Origin: Kitasatospora viridis
GTDB lineage: Bacteria > Actinomycetota > Actinomycetes > Streptomycetales > Streptomycetaceae
Length of the DNA stretch: 64,000 nucleotides
Direction: 5' to 3'
Assembly: GCF_007829815.1 (NCBI RefSeq)
Contig: NZ_VIWT01000001.1
Span: 2,627,501-2,691,500, forward strand
Below, in pieces: positions 56,447-64,000 of this stretch. The stretch's first letter is position 1. Each line of letters begins with the position of its first letter. The translations under genes and the position numbers were made by a program. The notes beneath the pieces are model-generated. The model made no database searches, was not told where the DNA came from, and saw nothing but the letters and a program-made list of their open reading frames with translations.

Positions 56447-56653
56447 TCAGGCTTCGGTGCGCTGGGCGGGGATACCGGCCAGCAGCGCCCGCACCTCCGC
56501 CTCCCGGTACCGGCGGTGGCCGCCGAGCGTGCGGATGGACGTGAGCTTCCCGGCCTTCGCCCACCGGGTCACGGTCTTCGGGTCCACCCGGAACATGGTG
56601 GCGACCTCCGCCGGCGTCAGCAGGGGTTCAGCGTCAGGGGTACGAGCGGTCAT
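56447..56653 (-). CDS. bldC: Developmental regulator BldC (MerR-like)
   Basis: 68 residues, the BldC length. It is a single MerR-type winged helix: LLTPAEVATMFRVDPKTVTR, then WAKAGKLTSIRTLGGHRRYR (recognition helix and wing). BldC binds DNA head-to-tail on direct repeats and delays entry into sporulation in streptomycetes. Gene order with hrpA and valine dehydrogenase matches S. coelicolor, as I remember it. GGAGG precedes ATG 56653. An inverted repeat AGAACC...GGTTCT (about 56673-56692) sits just upstream in the leader. Confidence 0.96.
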   Translation of the reverse strand: MTARTPDAEPLLTPAEVATMFRVDPKTVTRWAKAGKLTSIRTLGGHRRYREAEVRALLAGIPAQRTEA

Positions 56654-57276
56654 GAGCGGCCTCCTCGGAGAACCGAACCAGGGCGGTTCTATCCTTCAAA
56701 TTCTGCACCTTGGCCCGCGATGCCCGAAATGGCACGGACGGACCGAGTCGGTTATAGGACGAACGGCTTGTCCTGGTGTCTACAACTACACCATCCGTCC
56801 AGCCCTATCGACCAAACCGCCAAAATTGGCCCCTCACGGGTTCAAGAGCGACGGAAGGCTATGGACCATCCCATAACGGACAGTCACGAGTTCGCGACAT
56901 TCGGTTATGGGCCACCCAGACCTATCGTTTCCCCCCAAAGGGCACACCGACCCCAGATCCACCCAAAAGTGGGCAGGACTGAGGAGAGTTGGGCGGCTTG
57001 TCCCATTTTTACCGTTAGCCGTGACTTCGCGTCAACGGTGAGTAGTGTCACGTTAGTGGAGTATTGACCCGAACCGGGACCTTGGTCCCAAGGGTCCCGA
57101 ACATCTTTCCTACCCAGCCCGACGGCCGATTGCACTCCACTGAACCCCCTAGAACTCGCACGCACCAGGACGCGCCGCAGCGCTCCGGTGTCCCGTGCTC
57201 CCCCGTCATACAAGCAGTCCCCCCGGACAACTCGTCACCATCCGGCCACCGAGGCGGCCTGATCCCCCGTCAGCGG
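56654..57276. other. Long bldC upstream region, no gene
   Basis: About 620 bases of unusually AT-rich DNA. It holds CCCATAAC (56870-56877) mirrored by GTTATGGG (56904-56911), and a promoter pointing at bldC at 57005-57035. Frames here have a codon pattern unlike the neighbouring genes. A long regulated leader or several promoters for bldC fit best. Confidence 0.6.
57005..57035 (-). promoter_or_regulatory. Strong promoter-like element pointing toward bldC
   Basis: Minus strand TTGACG (57030-57035), 18 bases, TAAAAA (57006-57011) followed by T. If used for bldC, the leader would be about 345 bases. Confidence 0.5.
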
Positions 57277-58182
57277 TCAGTTGGCCGACCGCAGTGCCTG
57301 CACCTGCCGCCAGCGCTCCGTCACCGTCTCATACGCCTCCGCCGCCGCCTCCGCGTCGCCCTCCCGCAGCGCCGCCAGACCGTCCGCCAGTTCTCCCGCC
57401 GAGTGGTCGGCCGCCAGGGCCCGCTCGCCGATCACGTGCACCAGCCCGCCGTAGTCCAGCTCCACCAGCGAGCGCGGGTGGAACTCCTCCAGCCACCGGC
57501 CCACCTCCTCCGCGCCGCCGGTCAGCGCCGCGTCGCGGACCCGCTCCCGCAGCACCCGGTAGCTCCGGGCCACCCGGCGGCGGGCCTGGGCCATGCTGGT
57601 CAGGTAGAAGAGCGCGGCCGGCTCCTCCGCCCGCGCCCCGTCGCCCGGCCCGCCCGCCGGCCGGTAGCGCCGGTCCTCGGCGCCGAACGGCAGGAACCAG
57701 CGCACCGGAACCTCCCAACGGCTGGTCAGGATCCACGGCCGGGCGTCCGGGTGGGCCGAGCGCCAGCGCTCCTGGGCGGCCAGCGCCTCCTCCCGCGCCC
57801 GGCGCGGCAGCACGGTGTCCAGCAGCGCGACGGGCAGCGAGTCCCGCAGTTCCTCCAGCGCCTGCCAGTTGCGCAGCCGGGTGGCCCACGGGCAGACGTA
57901 GGTGACCGAGTCCACCACCCGCAGGAAGGCCCGGTCGCCCTCGACGTCGGGCCGGGCGCGCGGCGGCCGGGGCAGCAGGCCGGCGAGCGCCTCCCGCTGC
58001 GCTTCGAGCGCCGCCCGCGCCACCGGTTCGTCCGCCGAGGCCGCGTCCGGGCCGTGCGCGGCCAGCCTGGCCTGCCAACGCAGCCGGTCCGGCTCGGGCA
58101 GCGCCGCGAGCGGCTCGTACACCCGCAGGTGGGCGGCGTAGGGCGGCAGCACGGATGTGCGCACAGCGGTCACGCCCTGCAT
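57277..58182 (-). CDS. Conserved hypothetical protein of the bldC-vdh region
   Basis: 301 residues, soluble, helical; landmarks are [15 protein letters not shown] at the start, [35 protein letters not shown] and [18 protein letters not shown]. No signal peptide, membrane segment or catalytic motif is evident. From memory, its position corresponds to SCO4090, of unknown function. ATG 58182 is used; the in-frame GTG 58173 is possible. Confidence 0.72.
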   Translation of the reverse strand: MQGVTAVRTSVLPPYAAHLRVYEPLAALPEPDRLRWQARLAAHGPDAASADEPVARAALEAQREALAGLLPRPPRARPDVEGDRAFLRVVDSVTYVCPWATRLRNWQALEELRDSLPVALLDTVLPRRAREEALAAQERWRSAHPDARPWILTSRWEVPVRWFLPFGAEDRRYRPAGGPGDGARAEEPAALFYLTSMAQARRRVARSYRVLRERVRDAALTGGAEEVGRWLEEFHPRSLVELDYGGLVHVIGERALAADHSAGELADGLAALREGDAEAAAEAYETVTERWRQVQALRSAN

Positions 58183-58354
58183 CGTCGCACGGGGCACCGG
58201 CTCAGCGGGAGGCACCGGACCGCATGATCCGGCCGTTCTGCGGGCCCGGATCCGGTCCGTACCGAGGGGAGTCCGGCGGCCGGGCTCCGCACTAGGCTTC
58301 GCCCTAGATGGCCCGCACCACAGCAGCGGGCCCGCAGATACTGGAGTCACCACA

Positions 58355-59530
58355 GTGACCGACGTACGCACCGATTCCGCTGTGCACCCCGCACCAGGTG
58401 TGCTGAGCCGGATCTTCCGTACCGAGCAGGACGGCGTCCCGGGCGACGGGCACGAGCAGGTCGTGCTCTGCCACGACCGCACCACCGGCCTGAAGGCGAT
58501 CGTCGCCATCCACTCCACCGCGCTGGGCCCGGCCCTCGGCGGCACCCGGTTCCACCAGTACGCCTCCGAGGAGGAGGCGCTGGAGGACGCGCTGCGGCTG
58601 TCCCGCGGGATGAGCTACAAGAACGCGCTGGCCGGTCTCGACCTCGGCGGCGGCAAGGCCGTGATCATCGGCAACCCGGCCCCGAAGGCCGAGGGCGGCG
58701 ACAAGTCCGAGGCGCTGCTGCGCGCCTACGGCCGCTTCGTCCAGTCGCTGGCCGGCCGCTACGTGACCGCCTGCGACGTGGGCACCTACGTCCAGGACAT
58801 GGACGTGGTGGCCCGCGAGTGCGACTACGTGACCGGCCGCTCGCCGGAGCACGGCGGCGCCGGCGACTCCTCGATCCTGACCGCCTTCGGCGTCTTCCAG
58901 GGCATGCGCGCCTCGGCCCAGGCCCGCTGGGGCCAGCCGACCCTGCGCGGCAAGCGGGTCGGCGTGGCCGGCGTCGGCAAGGTCGGCCACTACCTGGTCG
59001 GCCACCTGGTCGCGGACGGCGCCACCGTGGTCGTCACCGACCCGTTCGAGGCCGCCGTCAACCGCGTCCGGGCCGCCCACCCGGACGTCGAGGTGGTCGC
59101 CGACACCAAGGCCCTGCTGGGCTCCTCCCTGGACGTGTACGCCCCGTGCGCGCTCGGCGGCGCGCTGGACGACGAGACGGTCGCCCAGCTGAGCGCGGCC
59201 GGCACCATGGTGGTCTGCGGCGCGGCCAACAACCAGCTGGCCCACCCGGGCGTGGAGAAGGACCTGGCCGACCGCGGCATCCTGTACGCGCCCGACTACC
59301 TGGTGAACTCCGGCGGCGTGATCCAGGTGGCCGACGAGATCGACGGCTTCAACTTCGAGCGGGCCAAGAACAAGGCCACCAAGATCTTCGACACCACCCT
59401 GGAGATCTTCACCCGGGCCGCCGACGACGGGATCCCGCCGGCGGTCGCCGCGGACCGGTTGGCCGAGCGCCGGATGCGCGAGATCAGCGCCCTGCGCACG
59501 ATCCTGCTGCCGGGCGCACGCCGGGGCTGA
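58355..59530 (+). CDS. vdh: Valine (branched-chain amino acid) dehydrogenase
   Basis: 391 residues, a little longer than the known Streptomyces enzyme because of an N-terminal extension. Glu/Leu/Phe/Val-dehydrogenase signatures are present: [30 protein letters not shown] (catalytic Lys), and the NAD site [16 protein letters not shown] followed by an acidic residue in VTDP. It deaminates valine, leucine and isoleucine to 2-oxo acids, which feed polyketide precursors. GTG 58355 follows GGAG. Gene order bldC - hypothetical - vdh supports the name. Confidence 0.92.
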   Translation: MTDVRTDSAVHPAPGVLSRIFRTEQDGVPGDGHEQVVLCHDRTTGLKAIVAIHSTALGPALGGTRFHQYASEEEALEDALRLSRGMSYKNALAGLDLGGGKAVIIGNPAPKAEGGDKSEALLRAYGRFVQSLAGRYVTACDVGTYVQDMDVVARECDYVTGRSPEHGGAGDSSILTAFGVFQGMRASAQARWGQPTLRGKRVGVAGVGKVGHYLVGHLVADGATVVVTDPFEAAVNRVRAAHPDVEVVADTKALLGSSLDVYAPCALGGALDDETVAQLSAAGTMVVCGAANNQLAHPGVEKDLADRGILYAPDYLVNSGGVIQVADEIDGFNFERAKNKATKIFDTTLEIFTRAADDGIPPAVAADRLAERRMREISALRTILLPGARRG

Positions 59531-59877
59531 CGCTCCGTGGCACCGGCCGCATCACAATGTGGACCCGGATTGCGGCTTGTCCCCCGATCGGGCGCCCCAG
59601 GCGCCACGGTCGGGGGATAATCAGTGCCGGAACGACGGTCCCGGTCCACCCGCCGGGCACCCTGGGATCGCCCGGAATTCCCCGTCCGACCAGGCGGGTC
59701 CTGGTTCGGCGGGGCGACAGTGCGCGCCACGTCACACCGGCGACGTACCGTCCGGGGGCGGAAACAGGTACCGTTGATGCTCCAAGGGACGGCTATCCCG
59801 ATTCGGGCGAGCCGCTCCTGATCATGAACACGTGTCAGACTCGGGGCCGTGAGCCCCATCGTTGAGGGGGTCGACCC
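59531..59877. other. Intergenic region between vdh and the DUF3073 gene
   Basis: About 350 bases with no gene. It begins with a probable vdh terminator (59581-59616) and then holds a GATAAT (59616-59621) that could serve as a -10 element. The leader close to 59878 contains GAGGGGG as ribosome site. Confidence 0.5.
59581..59616 (+). terminator. Probable vdh terminator
   Basis: Outer stem CCCCCGA / TCGGGGG encloses an inner GGCGCC pair (59591-59596, 59600-59605). Confidence 0.55.
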
Positions 59878-60126
59878 ATGGGGCGCGGCCGGGCCAAGGC
59901 CAAGCAGACGAAGGTCGCCCGCGAGCTGAAGTACAACAGCGGCGGCTTCGACGCTAACCGTCTGTCCAGCGAGCTGGGCGTTACACCCGTCCGTCCGGTC
60001 AACCCAGAGCCGGTTGACGAGGACGAGGACGACCCCTACGCCGCCTACGCGGACTACTACAACGACGACGAGGACGACGAGGAGGAGGCCGACGCCGGCC
60101 ACCACCAGTCCCGCCGACGCGTCTGA
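59878..60126 (+). CDS. DUF3073 protein
   Basis: 82 residues. The DUF3073 signature is the basic N-terminus GRGRAKAKQTKVARELKYNS, followed by LSSELG. The rest is a highly acidic tail (PEPVDEDEDD, then DDEDDEEEAD). Conserved in actinobacteria with no known function; the basic head and acidic tail suggest nucleic-acid or protein binding. Confidence 0.92.
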   Translation: MGRGRAKAKQTKVARELKYNSGGFDANRLSSELGVTPVRPVNPEPVDEDEDDPYAAYADYYNDDEDDEEEADAGHHQSRRRV

Positions 60127-60201
60127 CGTCCCTGCCCTGACCGGTCCGAGCGCCTGAGCGCCGGGCCGGTTTTCGGCGTGCTCGGGGCCGGTCGGACCGG
60201 G

Positions 60202-60234
60202 AAAAACAGCGAGCGGGCCCCGGAGGGCCCGCTC
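60202..60234 (-). terminator. Terminator of the purF-purM unit
   Basis: Minus-strand GAGCGGGCCC stem with a 4-base loop followed by TTTTT, ten bases beyond the purM stop. Confidence 0.9.
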
Positions 60235-60244
60235 GACCGTTCGA

Positions 60245-61318
60245 TCAGCTCGCGTAGTCGCCGTACAGCGCCGCGCCGTCCGCGTGCTCCGCGCCGCGGT
60301 CCACGATGTCGCCGAGCAGCCAGGCCTCGACGCCGCGGTCCTCCAGGATCGACAGCACCACGTCCACCGACTCCGGCGGCACCACGGCCACCATGCCGAT
60401 GCCCATGTTGAGGGTCTTCTCGATCTCCAGGGTCTTCATCCGGCCCACCTCGGCCACGGTCTGGAAGACCGGCAGCGGGGTCCAGGTGCCGCGGTCCAGC
60501 CGGGCGTGCAGCCCGTCCGGGATCACCCGGGCCAGGTTCGCCGCCAGGCCACCACCGGTGACGTGCGAGAACGCGTGCACCTCGGTCGCCCGGGTGAGCG
60601 CCAGGCAGTCCAGCGAGTAGATCCGGGTGGGCTCCAGCAGCTCCTCGCCCAGGGTGCGGCCGAACTCCGGCACCTCGCGGTCCAGCTGCCAGCCGGCCTG
60701 GTTCAGCAGCACGTGGCGGACCAGCGAGTAGCCGTTGGAGTGCAGGCCGGAGGCGGCCATCGCGATCACCACGTCGCCGGCCCGCACCCGGTCGGCGCCG
60801 AGCAGCTGGTCGGCCTCGACCACGCCGGTGCCGGCCCCGGCCACGTCGTACTCGTCCGGGCCGAGCAGGCCCGGGTGCTCCGCGGTCTCGCCGCCGACCA
60901 GCGCGCAGCCGGCCAGCACGCAGCCCTCGGCGATGCCCTTGACGATCTGCGCGACCCGCTCCGGGTGGACCTTGCCGACGCAGATGTAGTCGGTCATGAA
61001 GAGCGGCTCGGCGCCGCAGACCACCAGGTCGTCCACCACCATGCCGACCAGGTCGTGGCCGATGGTGTCGTGCTTGTCCATCGCGGCGGCCAGCGCGACC
61101 TTGGTGCCGACGCCGTCGGTGGCGGAGGCCAGCAGCGGACGCTCGTAGCGCTTCAGGGCGGAGATGTCGAAGAGCCCGGCGAAGCCGCCCAGGCCGCCGA
61201 CCACCTCGGGCCGGTTGGTCTTCTTCACCCACTGCTTCATGAGCTCGACGGCGCGGTCGCCCGCCTCGATGTCGACTCCGGCGGCGGCGTAGGTGGCGCC
61301 GCTCTCATTGGTGGTCAC
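60245..61318 (-). CDS. purM: Phosphoribosylformylglycinamidine cyclo-ligase
   Basis: 357 residues. AIR synthase landmarks: the N-terminal YAAAGVDIEAGDRAVELM, the ATP-site SATDGVGTKVALA, MVVDDLVVCGAEPLFMTDY, and HVTGGGLAANLARV. It closes the imidazole ring, turning FGAM to AIR, the fifth step of purine synthesis. GTG 61318 with a GAGAGG site is chosen. It follows purF after 79 bases that contain a strong hairpin. Confidence 0.96.
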   Translation of the reverse strand: MTTNESGATYAAAGVDIEAGDRAVELMKQWVKKTNRPEVVGGLGGFAGLFDISALKRYERPLLASATDGVGTKVALAAAMDKHDTIGHDLVGMVVDDLVVCGAEPLFMTDYICVGKVHPERVAQIVKGIAEGCVLAGCALVGGETAEHPGLLGPDEYDVAGAGTGVVEADQLLGADRVRAGDVVIAMAASGLHSNGYSLVRHVLLNQAGWQLDREVPEFGRTLGEELLEPTRIYSLDCLALTRATEVHAFSHVTGGGLAANLARVIPDGLHARLDRGTWTPLPVFQTVAEVGRMKTLEIEKTLNMGIGMVAVVPPESVDVVLSILEDRGVEAWLLGDIVDRGAEHADGAALYGDYAS

Positions 61319-61357
61319 TGCGTGCGGCCCTCTCGGGTCAAGTGGGGGTTGCTGAGA

Positions 61358-61391
61358 ACGGCGGGGCCCCGGTTCTTCGGGGCCCCGCCGT
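61358..61391 (-). terminator. Strong hairpin between purF and purM
   Basis: Perfect 13-bp stem ACGGCGGGGCCCC with an 8-base loop, lying 7 bases after the purF stop. It may reduce read-through, set relative expression of purM, or stabilise the purF mRNA end. Confidence 0.7.
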
Positions 61392-61397
61392 GTGGTC

Positions 61398-62975
61398 CTA
61401 CGGTCGGCGCAGCGCGTCGGCCGCACCGTGACCGCCGAGCAGGGACTGCACCCCGTCGAGGTCGGAGGTCGGCTTGCCCCGGGTGGCGGGGGGCTGCTGG
61501 CTGCCGGCGATCTCCGCCTCCAGCAGCAGCTTGCCGAGCAGCGCCGGGTCCGGCAGCTCCATCGGGTACTCGCCGTCGAAGCAGGCCCGGCAGAGCTTGT
61601 CCTTGGGCTGCTTGGTGGCCTCGATCATGCCGTCGATCGAGATGTAGGAGAGCGAGTCGGCACCCAGGGTGCGGCCGATCTCCTCCACCGTCATGCCGTT
61701 GGCGATCAGCTCGGCCCGGGTGGCGAAGTCGATGCCGAAGAAGCACGGCCACTTCACCGGGGGCGAGGAGATCCGGATGTGCACCTCGGCGGCGCCCGCC
61801 TCGCGGAGCATCCGGACCAGGGCGCGCTGGGTGTTGCCGCGGACGATCGAGTCGTCCACGACCACCAGGCGCTTGCCCTCGATCACCTCGCGCAGCGGGT
61901 TGAGCTTGAGCCGGATGCCGAGCTGACGGATGGTCTGGCTGGGCTGGATGAAGGTGCGCCCGACGTAGGCGTTCTTCACCAGGCCGGCGCCGAACGGGAT
62001 GCCGCTGGCCTCGGCGTAGCCGATCGCGGCCGGGGTGCCGGACTCGGGGGTGGCTATCACCAGGTCGGCCTCGACCGGGGCCTCGGCGGCCAGCCGGCGG
62101 CCCATCTCGACCCGGGAGAGGTAGACGTTGCGGCCGGCGATCGAGGTGTCCGGGCGGGCCAGGTACACGTACTCGAAGACGCAGCCCTTGGGCTTGGCCT
62201 CGGCGAAGCGCGAGCTGCGCATGCCGTTCTCGTCGATCGCGATCAGCTCGCCCGGCTCCACCTCGCGGATGAAGGAGGCGCCGCAGATGTCGAGGGCCGA
62301 GGTCTCGGAGGCGACCACCCAGCCGCGCTCCAGCCGACCCAGCACCAGCGGGCGGATGCCCTGCGGGTCGCGGGCCGCGTAGAGGGTGTGCTCGTCCATG
62401 AAGACCAGCGAGAAGGCGCCGCGGACCTTCGGGAGCACCGTGCGGGCGGTCTCCTCGATCGACAGGTCCGGGTGGCCGGCCAGCAGGGCGGTGAGCAGGT
62501 CGGTGTCGTTGGTCGCGGCCGTGCGGCCGGAGCGGGAGACGTGCTCCGCACCGGGCAGCTGGGCGACCATCTCCGCCAGTTCGGCGGTGTTCACCAGGTT
62601 TCCGTTGTGACCGAGCGCGAGCGAACCGTGCGCGGTCGCCCGGAAGGTCGGCTGGGCGTTCTCCCAGACCGAGGACCCGGTGGTCGAGTAGCGGGCATGT
62701 CCTACGGCGATATGCCCGTGCAACGACCCCAGCGAGGCCTCGTCGAAGACCTGGGAGACCAGTCCCATGTCCTTGAAGACGAGAATCTGGGAGCCGTTGC
62801 TCACTGCGATTCCCGCGGATTCCTGTCCGCGGTGCTGCAGGGCATAGAGGCCGAAGTACGAGAGCTTGGCGACCTCCTCGCCGGGAGCCCAGACCCCGAA
62901 GACGCCGCATGCGTCCTGGGGGCCCTTCTCGCCGGGAAGAAGATCGTGGTTGAGTCTTCCGTCACCACGTGGCAC
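61398..62975 (-). CDS. purF: Amidophosphoribosyltransferase
   Basis: 525 residues. After a 22-residue propeptide comes the catalytic Cys23 of the glutaminase (DACGVFGVW), then LQHRGQESAGI and the GHARYSTTG motif. The C-terminal phosphoribosyltransferase half carries the PRPP loop VVVDDSIVRGNT. Further Cys in WPCFFGID and KLCRACFDG fit the Fe-S cluster type. It makes phosphoribosylamine, the first committed step of purine synthesis. TAGACT seven bases before GTG 62975 suggests a leaderless mRNA. Confidence 0.96.
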   Translation of the reverse strand: MPRGDGRLNHDLLPGEKGPQDACGVFGVWAPGEEVAKLSYFGLYALQHRGQESAGIAVSNGSQILVFKDMGLVSQVFDEASLGSLHGHIAVGHARYSTTGSSVWENAQPTFRATAHGSLALGHNGNLVNTAELAEMVAQLPGAEHVSRSGRTAATNDTDLLTALLAGHPDLSIEETARTVLPKVRGAFSLVFMDEHTLYAARDPQGIRPLVLGRLERGWVVASETSALDICGASFIREVEPGELIAIDENGMRSSRFAEAKPKGCVFEYVYLARPDTSIAGRNVYLSRVEMGRRLAAEAPVEADLVIATPESGTPAAIGYAEASGIPFGAGLVKNAYVGRTFIQPSQTIRQLGIRLKLNPLREVIEGKRLVVVDDSIVRGNTQRALVRMLREAGAAEVHIRISSPPVKWPCFFGIDFATRAELIANGMTVEEIGRTLGADSLSYISIDGMIEATKQPKDKLCRACFDGEYPMELPDPALLGKLLLEAEIAGSQQPPATRGKPTSDLDGVQSLLGGHGAADALRRP

Positions 62976-63171
62976 GCCTTCGAGTCTAGGGCAGTTCGCA
63001 CCGGTTCTGGCCGCCGGGAGTGGCCCGGGCCAGGCGGTTTGACCAGCGACGCGCGTAGACGAAACCCCTTACCAGAGCGGGTCGCCAGGCTGGAGGGGGA
63101 TCGGGTGTTCGACGGTGACCTCGCTCACTCTCCGGCCGGCGGGTGGCCCGCAGGTGTCCGCGGGGCGTCCG

Positions 63172-64000
63172 TCAGGCCACCGGGAGCACCAGCCGCCAGG
63201 CTCCCGGGTGCGCCGTCCAGGTGCGCTCGGGCACCGGGCCGGCCGGGCAGCCGTCCGCCTCGTAGCCGAAGGCGCGGCCGGCCACGGTGACCCGGGAGGC
63301 CCGGACCCGCAGCAGGGTGCGCCCGGAGCCGGCCGCCCGGACCACCACCTCGACCGCCTCCCCGCCGGCCGGCAGCCGCAGCGCGACCAGTCGCGGCGGC
63401 CGCCCGGCGCCGCCGAGCTCGCGGCCGTCCACCTCGACCCGCAGCCGCTCGCCGGGATGCTCCACCTGCTCGGCTGCAATCAGTTTCGCCCAGAGCGAAC
63501 GCCATCCGCCCGAATGGCTGCCCCGCCGACCGGGGATCCGCACCTCGCCGAGCACCACGCCGTCCCCGTCGTCGAGCAGCAGCCCCAGCTGCCGGGGCAC
63601 TCCGGCGAGCACCGCGCGGGCCGCCGCCACCGGCTCCAGCGGCACCCCGAGCGCGCGGGCCAGCGCCACCTCCCGGCCGCTGCCCACCGGCACCAGGGCG
63701 ACCGGGCCGGCCGCCAACTCCCCCTGCCGGTGCAGGGCCTGGACCACCCGCTGGAGCGCGAGGTCGGAGCCGACCACCACCGGACGGCGCCGTCCGCGGT
63801 GCGAGAGCACCTTGTCCAACTCGGTCGCGCTGGCCGGCACCGCGACCTTCACGTCCGTCCCGCCGCTGAGCACGTCCCGGGCGATCCGCACCGCCTCGCC
63901 GTCCGCGGCCTTGGCGGCCGGGTCGAGCAGCACCAGCAACGGTGCGGCGCCGGGCGGTCCGGCTGCGTCGGGGGGCTGGGGGGCGGGCGTGGACTGGGAC
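63172..64000 (-). CDS. Diacylglycerol-kinase-like protein, 5' end outside window
   Basis: At least 276 residues; the frame is open to the window edge, so the true start is probably beyond 64000. It resembles the DAGK/lipid kinase catalytic fold (LLVLLDPAAKAADGEAVRIA, then LVPVGSGREVALARALGVPL, which corresponds to the LGTGNDFAR loop). The nucleotide motif GGDGT is replaced by a GSDLAL sequence, so kinase activity is doubtful. Neighbour of purF in related genomes. Confidence 0.6.
   Translation of the reverse strand, partial: SQSTPAPQPPDAAGPPGAAPLLVLLDPAAKAADGEAVRIARDVLSGGTDVKVAVPASATELDKVLSHRGRRRPVVVGSDLALQRVVQALHRQGELAAGPVALVPVGSGREVALARALGVPLEPVAAARAVLAGVPRQLGLLLDDGDGVVLGEVRIPGRRGSHSGGWRSLWAKLIAAEQVEHPGERLRVEVDGRELGGAGRPPRLVALRLPAGGEAVEVVVRAAGSGRTLLRVRASRVTVAGRAFGYEADGCPAGPVPERTWTAHPGAWRLVLPVA

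Noticed and set aside
56861..57067. 68-codon plus-strand frame upstream of bldC
   Set aside because: Codon third positions are not GC-biased, a TTA is present and no family resemblance is seen; probably non-coding leader DNA.
58304..59245. Minus-strand frame inside the valine dehydrogenase gene
   Set aside because: Shadow frame; the plus strand encodes a complete dehydrogenase.

Overview
The window is very GC-rich (third codon positions almost all G or C, frequent GTG and TTG starts) and carries family markers of a streptomycete: bldC, an ECF sigma factor ending in an NPCBM domain, an NsdA-like TPR regulator, a DUF3073 protein and a c-di-AMP riboswitch on a cell-wall gene. The order hrpA - tRNA-Asp - bldC - hypothetical - valine dehydrogenase - DUF3073 - purM - purF is, from memory, the core-chromosome order around SCO4085-SCO4092 of Streptomyces coelicolor. 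Streptomyces or a close relative such as Kitasatospora is therefore the best guess. I see no phage, plasmid, IS element, CRISPR array or biosynthetic gene cluster. This is mostly conserved chromosome.

Layout. 1-10 kb: end of a TetR gene, a membrane-anchored ECF sigma factor, a FrnE-type DsbA protein, a tyrosine phosphatase, an MFS exporter divergent from a CGNR/ABATE regulator, a universal stress protein, and an orphan asparagine-synthetase/lasso-cyclase-like protein with a degraded active site. 10-15 kb: NsdA-like regulator, lhgO, trmB, a PrsW protease and two tandem initiator tRNA genes. 15-24 kb: a tiny 23-codon unit with a perfect Shine-Dalgarno, several membrane or secreted proteins (one a TNT-type NAD glycohydrolase), a riboswitch-controlled degenerate M23 protein, and a hydrolase-TetR operon. 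24-34 kb: an ECF41 sigma factor with its COE partner, MgtC, a large secreted beta-propeller protein, an XRE-cupin regulator with a 50-codon membrane protein, and a beta-phosphoglucomutase/GH65 phosphorylase operon. 34-47 kb: an acyl-CoA hydrolase, small membrane proteins, a LysR pair, a secreted phosphatase, an M48 peptidase pair, tRNA-Lys, a bacterial PARG, a DEAD-box helicase with RGG repeats, a zincin and a tRNA-Glu-Asp-Phe cluster. 47-64 kb: a two-component system, a TetR/monooxygenase pair, hrpA, tRNA-Asp, bldC, valine dehydrogenase, DUF3073, purM, purF and a partial lipid-kinase-like gene.

Functional themes are development and cell wall (ECF sigma, NsdA-like, bldC, c-di-AMP riboswitch), translation (five different tRNA species in seven genes, trmB, two RNA helicases), and local transcription units with readable operators. 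Several promoters can be read directly: an exact ECF41 site, a DosR-like box, paired XRE sites, TetR palindromes inside promoters, and about ten genes whose -10 element lies 6-7 bases before the start codon, implying leaderless mRNAs. No obvious new multi-gene system is present. The most novel-looking items are the 23-codon unit, a long palindrome shared by two small membrane-protein genes, the orphan cyclase-like protein, and two enzymes with degraded catalytic motifs.
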